Position numbers and translations under genes: made by a program. Of a stretch of 57,496 bases of DNA, positions 50,805 through 57,496 are shown piece after piece (position 1 is the first letter of the stretch; each line of letters begins with the position of its first letter). The notes under the pieces are model-generated. The model worked only from the letters and a program-made list of their open reading frames with translations. It was not told where the DNA came from and made no database searches. The DNA comes from Pezizomycotina sp. ARF18 (Eukaryota > Ascomycota). The stretch is taken from NCBI GenBank assembly GCA_002224055.1, contig AZLU01000081.1:1-57496 (forward strand), in the 5' to 3' direction.

Positions 50805-51378
50805 TGTTGCGGTTGGCGGTCTTGTTCGAGCCGATGGTGTTCGTTCTGCTCTTTTTTGGCTTTCCGCCGTTGCTACCCCCTTTTTTTTCTTCTTTTTTTT
50901 TTTAACAACACCTCTTCTCTTGCTTCAACGCGGGACTACGATTACAGACGGGTAATTGGCGTCTATCTGATCCCTTCGCCGTACAAAGATCGGTAGCGGA
51001 TGCTGTTCTCTCTTCTAGCTCGATCTGGTATTGTGAGGAGTTACACGGATTATACATTTAGAGGATAGAAAGTGAAGTAGTAGTATTGTATTATTATTGA
51101 TTGATTATTTAGAAAAGAATCAGCTCTCTTGAGATCCTTTTTGAAGTCCTTCTCCTCTTTACGGCTATGATTTGATAAATATTCTACCAACATTTATTTT
51201 TGCTTTCTGTATGGTTTCTAGAGAGGAACTGTGAATTTTCGTCTCATTATTATTATTAAGTATCCGGGAACTACGCCCGTTTTATATATATCTTTCTTGA
51301 GAGCCTCTTTTTATTTTATTTTATTTTATTTTATTTTGGCTGTGTCATACGGTTGCTTGACTCATTATTGGGCCTTCA

Positions 51379-51419
<41 letters not shown>

Positions 51420-52652
51420 GGCCGGCCTGTTGGAGCAAAAATCGAAAACGGCAAGGCTTCGCCTTGTCAGGAACCAAAGAAATTAAATTAAAGAAAAAAA
51501 AAAAAAAAAAAAGTAATGAGTGTAGGAACAGCACACACAATGACGAAAGGCTTCCCGTTCTCAAAGCTGAGAGAGCCCCCCGAGATACCTATCAAGAAAG
51601 GAAGAGCAAGCAATAGAATACTACTTATTACCAAAAGGGTGTTAAGTAGTGGAGTATTCCTGGTATTCGTCCTTATATCGTCCAATGAATGCACAGATTA
51701 TAGAATTTGATTCGTAATATAGACACGAATATTGATATTCAGTGGGCTATATAACCCTGTCATCTTTACATATACGACTTTCTCTTTTATTTTTGTGTTA
51801 GCCAGGTAGTGTTGGTAATATACTTATATGTGTAGGTAACATATAGTCGATTTCTACGGATAATAGGCAGATGAGAGAGAAAGAAAAAAAAACCATTCTA
51901 TATGTAGATATATGGGTATTTGACGCAGATAGCTCGCTACCCCAGAAATGGAACATAATACACGATGGTTTAATATACGGAAGATGAGTACTTGTTACAA
52001 AAAAATTCAGGATATCACTTGCGCCCATTAAATAAGGAAAAAAGTAATGTAAAGAAAGAAAGAAAAGAACATGTCAATATGTTAATGCCTCTATCATAAT
52101 TTCCTCTCATGCTTAGGAATGATGCTGGACAGTTACGAGAAGCGCTTGCATGATGTGCTAATTATATCATGCCCCAGGAACAATAGAAATAGAGAGTGAT
52201 ATAGTTTGAGATGCCCAAAAAAGAAAGTAAGACAAAAATAATGAAAAGATAAAATCGTGTATAGTGTTTGATGCGTGGTGGTCGTCATTTCGTAAATTCA
52301 TGACAACTTTTGGGTTTGAAATAGTCCAGAGGCAAATAAATATATATGTAGATATTTTTTTTTTTTTAAAAAAAAAAAAATAAAAAAAATTGAGGAAGAA
52401 CAGCAATCTTTCCCAAATAATGCATAGGATATTTTCAACACCGCATCCGCGGTGTTGGTGTTTTTGGATTTGTTTGTCTCCCCGAGCCACGAAGGGTCTT
52501 TGCAATCCGTGGCGGGGAGCAAGATAGCCTTCCGTACCTTCTGTACGCGAAAGGCTTTAGAACGCCGTTTCCGACAGGCGTAGAAGCACTGTTACCCGGT
52601 GAGGCCTGTTGCCCGCTTTCCGAAAAGTGGTGTCCGCGGTCTCATGACAATC
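50805..52652. other. intergenic, contains longest T-run and two hairpins
   Basis: A 36-nt T-run at 51381-51416, a TTTTA repeat (51309-51337), a small hairpin GCAAGGC-TTC-GCCTTGT (51451-51467) and a T/A junction at about 52355-52381. Two hairpins lie in a more GC-rich patch at 52436-52519. No gene is supported, though the patch could be 3' UTR of the minus-strand gene starting at 53525. Confidence 0.5.
51381..51416. repeat. 36-nt poly-T tract
   Basis: The longest homopolymer in the window, preceded by TTTTA repeats. Confidence 0.95.
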
Positions 52653-53525
52653 TCAGCGTGTAGTGATGGGGTGATTGTAGTGCATGTGTGCAGGCTGGGG
52701 ACGGCACGGTAACGCCATGGAAGACGAGGCCCGGGGAGGCGGCGGGAGCACTATTCTTGTCCGGTTCGACCGAAGAGAAATAGCGCTCAGGGATTGTATG
52801 ACCGAATCCACCAAAGGAAGTCGGGAATCTGCCGCGCTGGATTCGGACGGCTTTTCCTCTGCCTCCTTGGTTTCGCTTGCTTCATTTTCAGCAGCCAGAG
52901 CCGACCACCCATCTTCGACCGCCATATCCATCTCATCGATCCAAGCCTGCGCTATCGTAGCTGCGGGTCTACACCGTCGTCGCTCATTTCATCGGCAGGC
53001 TTTCCCGGAACTTCGTCTATTGAGGCTGAAGATTGTGGAGTGAGAGGCATTGAAACGTCTTCGTCTGTTCCATGCGCCGCTTTTGAGTATACTTCACGAA
53101 TGCTATGTCATGCGGAACAAATGTAGAACCCGAAGAAGACCACATTTTTCGTCTTCCCCGGATTGAGACACTGGCGAGAGAGGTGCAACCATTTTTGCGA
53201 AGGAGGAGGTGATGTTGCTTGCTGTCTATGGATAGTATCAGAAAGTTAATACAATGTTCCACAAAATAAATAAATGGATAAAATAAGAAAAAAATAAAAA
53301 GAAAACTATTTTTTTGTATTCCAAGCCGAGAAACAATCTTGAGAGTATATTCCGGAAGCTTATCCGAGAATCGTGGGGAGAGTTCGAAGGAAAGACAAAT
53401 GGTTTACCTTGAAATATCAGATCCCAATCAGTCAGAGCGGCCCTAGCACCTGCCAAGCATAGCCGAGGAGGTGCATAAGGGCGGATATTCGCAACAAACG
53501 TGTTCTTATGCGGTCTAGGCGACAT
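52653..53525 (-). CDS. hypothetical acidic protein
   Basis: I do not recognise this protein. ATG at 53525 starts MSPRPHKNTFVANIRPYAPP, continues LAGARAALTDWDLIFQ and meets a good donor (CAAG followed by GTAAACC, about 53410). The intron runs to about 53233. The second exon, read across shifts, gives HGTDEDVSMPLTPQSSASID, PGKPADEMSDDGVDPQ, AQAWIDEMDMAVEDGWSALA and ENEASETKEAEEKPSESSAA. It looks mostly disordered and acidic, without membrane segments. The 3' end is uncertain: the last open frame runs to about 52653. The first exon with its clean splice donor is the best support. Confidence 0.5.
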
Positions 53526-54141
53526 TGTGTTGAGAGAGAATAGAAGGTTTGATCGGGATATTTATGTCGAAGAGAGACAGAAGAGGAGAGAAGAGAGCCT
53601 TGGGGTTTGAAGAGGAAGAGGAGGTTTTCCACAAGTAGATAGATAGACAATATATAGAAAGAAAAAAAAAAAAAAAAAACAGAACAGAACAGAATAAATA
53701 AACCTATGTAGAAAATGAAATAAAGAGTGTGTGACAGATCCGGATTAATTGAAAGAATTAATAGGCATTCGCTTTGCGGTTACGGGCCGGCGGGAGGAGC
53801 AATGTTTAGATTTTGAGTAGTTTCTTGCTCTGATCGACCTATAGGGTCTAACAAATCGCAGGCATATACGAGTACAAGCGAGTACAGCTCAAAAGACATG
53901 CAGGAAAGAAAAGATCACCAAACCGAAAGGTACTTGCACGAGAGGAAAAAGTAGAAAAGTCAGAGAAAAGAAAAAAAAAGGAGAAAAGAGAAAAGGAGAA
54001 AAGGAATATCGGATGATTAACAGTGCTTGGATACACACAGACAGACACCTTTCTTACTACTCCTACTCCTCTTTCTTCTTCAATCTGTTTCTTTTTTTGC
54101 CTGTCCACGTGGGTGACTGGAAATGGAGAGAGGGAAAGAGG

Positions 54142-54173
<32 letters not shown>

Positions 54174-55979
54174 AAGCTTATAAAGCTACTTAGTGCTTCT
54201 TTACTTTTACCTTAGTTCCCCAGCTTAGCCGAGCCCTTAGTCTAATATACCCACCCTATCAAAACTGCAGTGTGGTATAAGCGGCGCACAGATTGGTTAT
54301 TCCCCCTTTTTAATTAGGCACTTGGATGGGAAGGGTAGTACATATAATTGGCGACGTTCACTTATTTCAATCCGAACGAACTAAACTAAAACCTTTAACT
54401 TTTATTCAAGCTTTATCTCCCCTTCTTTTTTTTTCTTCTATTTTTAATTTTTAATTTTTTAAATTCGTCAAAGATTCCTTCCCGAATTCTTCTACTATTC
54501 TTATTATTTAAAATAAAAATAAATTGGAGCTTGACCGGCAGAAATTGTTTAGGTAATACTTAGTAAATCTAAGCAAAAAAATAAATAAACATAGCTCACA
54601 GTTAGAGCTTTAGCAGCACAACAAAATGGAGAGAGAGAAGAGGATAAATACTATTAATAGCGAAAAAGAAGAGCACTACTAGTGTCGATTCCAAGTCATT
54701 CGGTATCCTAGGTAACTTCAGTTTCCAAGAATTGAGAGGAAAGAAAAAAAAAAAAAAAAGAAGAAAAAGAAAAGAAACAAGAGGGGGAAAAAAGTGCCCG
54801 TTATGTCGCTAAAATCTTTGAGGTAAATTCGGACGGTAAGACGACGTGCAGGCATCTTGAGTATGTAAAAAAAAAAAAAAAAAGGGTCTCAGTTTGCTGT
54901 TCAAAGGTGGAGAAGGAGGAAGCATAAAAAAGCCTAGCACCAGATGGAGAATGAATACTTGACATTTCTCTGCCACGGTTCTCAAGATATCGAACAATTT
55001 ATTTGCTGTCCACGGATGAGTTATTACGAGAATACCTCTATTACAACGGCCATTGAATATATTTAAGATCGGATATACATAAACATACATATAGTAAAAT
55101 GGGTGTATATAAATTTCAGTGAATATAAAAGTACACTGCGAGTAGATTATCGAATAATATACAGTCATTAACCTATATGCGAGTAATTCTCTCACGCATA
55201 TGCAAGTAATTCATTCTGATCATGGGGGGAAAACTTTGGAGTAAATAAGCTTCAATGATAATAATAAAGGGTAAAAATAAATAAATAAGGGCGTTCTTTT
55301 TAAGTGAGTGGACTGTATAGACACGTATATATCGTAGGTTTGTGAAGGCCAGTTATAAGCAATACTAATAAATATAACCTTGACCCACATTGCAACATAT
55401 ATCATCAAAATGGAAAGAAAGGAAGGAAGGAAGGAACAGATCGTGTCAAAAGTATGAAAAACAGTTACATATGCACATTTACCTGTACACATATAGATCG
55501 TTAACTTATGAAAAACAATGTCCATACGCTGGACAACGTGCTAAGAGACGAAAAGAGAGCTAGGAAAATGGAAAATAGAAGGACGAACGAAAATAATACC
55601 AAAATACCGCCATGCTCGCTAAAATTGAGAAAAATCAAAGTATCGGAAAAACAAAACGAAAATGAAAATGCAATCATGCATACACGGAGACAAATTTTTT
55701 TTTTATAATATCTGTGACCGGAACTAAACGATAAAGAAAGACAAGCACAGAATAATCAAGAAACGACTTTACTGAGAAAAATAAAACAAAGGTGCTTCGA
55801 ATGTCCATAATACACAACATTGCAGAGTTCGTTCAGTATATGAGGATGAAGGTGAGGGGGCGAAGAAACAACCTGATGATGAGCTTTTGACGCGGAAGTC
55901 AGCAAAGGCAATCACGGTGGAATGAAGCTCTATCTTTTGCCTTTCTTCTTTTTTTTTTCATTTTATGAGAGAAGTTCTC
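53526..55979. other. intergenic, purine-rich
   Basis: Rich in AG tracts (53940-54010, 54735-54780) and A-runs (54141-54170, 54862-54878), with GGAA repeats near 55414-55435. Open frames at 54809-55195 and 55220-55525 are AT-driven and show no motif. No gene is supported. Confidence 0.5.
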
Positions 55980-57496
55980 TCAACGAGCCGATCGCTTTGG
56001 CTTGTCCTCAGAGCTTCCGCTATCGCTGTTGTGTTCCTTTTCTTTCTTCTTCTTGCTGGATTTCCTCTCCAACTTGTCGTCCTTCCCTTCTTTCTCTTTC
56101 ATAGGGATAGGGCCGTCCTGCTAGTCGCGTTAACGGGCGTGGAGCTACCGTATCCGCCGAATCCCTTCTGTCTTCGACTACCCGTCGGAGTCCGGCGCGC
56201 TTTCACGGTTTCGGTCCTTCCTCCTGGATCTTTCGGAAGATTTCGAAGCTGGGGAGGGTGCGGTGATTCGTGGTGTGCGAGAATCCAGGGTTGGCGTTCG
56301 TAATGTCGAAAGACTGGGCAGACGAGGAGGAAGATGCGGTCATCTCCGACTCCCGAAGGCTTCCGTGACGCAAGACGCCATTGGACTTTCTCGAGTGGAC
56401 GCCTGGGTTGTAGACCTACCTCGCGGAAACATTGTCCGCTCGCGCAACCCTCAAGGGCGTGCTTCTTTTTTCTCTTAGCGCTCTGGCTGAGCATGGTTGC
56501 TACAGATCCACAGATCTTATAGAGCCGCGATGGGGATGGGATCTTGCGGCTTGAAGAACTTCATGGTACAGGGGAAGGGTCCTTGGCAAAATGATCTCGC
56601 CCATCTGCTCTGGGGTCCGCGTGGAGGCGCTGAGGTTTCCTCATAGATCGTAGCCGGGACGGCGGCTCGATGATATGATCCTTGGCGGTCTTGGGACGTA
56701 GATCTGGCTTGCACTGTCGTCCCGGTACTATCGAGCTGGTGTCGTCTAAATCTTCCATGTTTTCGGAAATAGCAGTGGTGCCCGCTCGGATCTGGCCGCG
56801 AATGCAGCTCATCTTCACGCCAAGATGGATATGAATCCCTTGATGGCGTCTCGCACTTCCATGGGCATCGCGGTTTGCTGTTGTTCAAACATTTCGGTCG
56901 AGGGAGCTTGAATCCGGCTTTCAATAAGCATCTTTCTTGTCCTAACGCAGACTGTATGTACGGAGCCTCCTTGATACATTTCAAGCTCTAGTAACGCTTT
57001 TTCCAGTCCCGAATCGACCTTCAACGCACTCCTTAAGCTCGCGTTTTGTTTTGAACCGTCGGTTTCCAAGAAAGATGCGAACCTTGCTCTTTAGTAGCTC
57101 CAGCTCGTTGGACGTAACTTCGGCAGCCGCCTGGAGTATGGGTCGAAATTGAGGAAACGTGGTAAGAAACAGGGCCGTTACTTCTGGTGATTGGACAGCA
57201 CTATCGGTAAAGGCGAGACATCCCTTTCATCGCCGGTTCCATATTTCGGGAACTTCCAGGCAGGTGTCGTAGATTTCACGCTTCTCGAGGTTGTCGCGAG
57301 GAGTTCCATCAGGTCGTCCTCGTCGTCAGGTTAACTGGGGTCAAAAGAGGCAGGTTTCGTCGCCCTCCGACTACTCCATAGCTCGCCCCAGCTAGCTGCA
57401 TCCTTTCCGAGCTCTCGAGTGAAAAGCGTATCGACACTCCAGAGACGGCGGCGACAGACTTATAGCCTCCGATTCCAACAGCGAACGAGCCCGATT
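55980..57496 (-). CDS. hypothetical protein, 5' end beyond the window
   Basis: This gene enters from the right edge. Pieces in order are SLLESEAISLSPPSLE, VDTLFTRELGKDAASWGELW, DNLEKREIYDTCLEVPEIWN, ALFLTTFPQFRPILQAAAEV and NELELLKSKVRIFLETDGSK. These continue with LRSALKVDSGLEKALLELEM, TRKMLIESRIQAPSTEMFEQ and MPMEVRDAIKGFISILA. The helical, Leu-rich middle recalls alpha-helical repeat proteins, but I cannot name a family. The C-terminus is Ser/Arg/Lys-rich (SPASKSSERSRRKDRNRES, then KLERKSSKKKKEKEHNSDSG) and ends KPKRSAR with TGA at 55980-55982, suggesting nuclear location. Several one-base shifts are present. Confidence 0.55.

Overview
The window is nuclear DNA from a filamentous ascomycete (Pezizomycotina; probably a Sordariomycete-type genome, which is inference). 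Genes have short GT-AG introns of about 50-130 bp. Proteins belong to typical fungal families: a fungal-type BTB/POZ protein, an NCS1 uracil/allantoin-type permease, a GPI-anchored Cys-rich surface protein, and a DHX29-like DEAH/DEVH helicase. Intergenic DNA is AT-rich and unusually full of long A/T homopolymers. There is no operon structure, and I found no rRNA, tRNA, CRISPR array or complete autonomous transposon.

Layout, left to right: membrane-anchored barwin/RlpA-like protein (-, 81-799); SDH2, the succinate dehydrogenase iron-sulfur subunit (-, 1898-3056); acidic Ser-rich unknown protein (+, 5484-6377); divergent Rho-like GTPase (+, 7043-8054); BTB/POZ protein (+, 8977-10414); NCS1 permease (+, 14534-17092); 41-residue single-pass membrane microprotein (-, 18024-18224); large multi-pass membrane protein (-, 20832-22838); possible small membrane protein (-, about 24.4-24.6 kb); very large Gln/Ser-rich protein with a conserved-looking helical core (+, 27502-33760); DNAJC9-like J-protein (+, 34627-35802); mitochondrial EngB/YihA-type GTPase (-, 36145-37446); GPI-anchored Cys-rich protein (+, 41239-42264); membrane protein resembling fungal entries labelled 'ring-like domain' (-, 43534-44976); DHX29-like helicase (-, 46114-50804); acidic hypothetical protein (-, 52653-53525); and a gene cut by the right edge (-, 55980-57496). 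The genes look like ordinary, functionally unrelated housekeeping and lineage-specific loci. SDH2 and the EngB-type GTPase share a mitochondrial destination but are 33 kb apart.

Almost every gene is broken by one-base shifts, even essential ones. In SDH2 each visible shift can be placed at a homopolymer (for example TTCCAG read as TTCAG, and GGGG read as GGG), and the conserved protein resumes in the next frame. This points to consensus errors in the underlying assembly, not to a cluster of pseudogenes. Coordinates therefore span several frames and should be read as gene extents, not as single open frames.

The most unusual non-coding signal is a set of tiny foldback elements. One (6636-6701) has perfect 22-bp inverted ends flanked by an 8-bp direct repeat. 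A second (8593-8629) has similar architecture, and it shares a 16-bp arm exactly with a third locus near 11.5 kb. They look like hAT-type miniature elements, with the family assignment inferred only from the 8-bp duplication.
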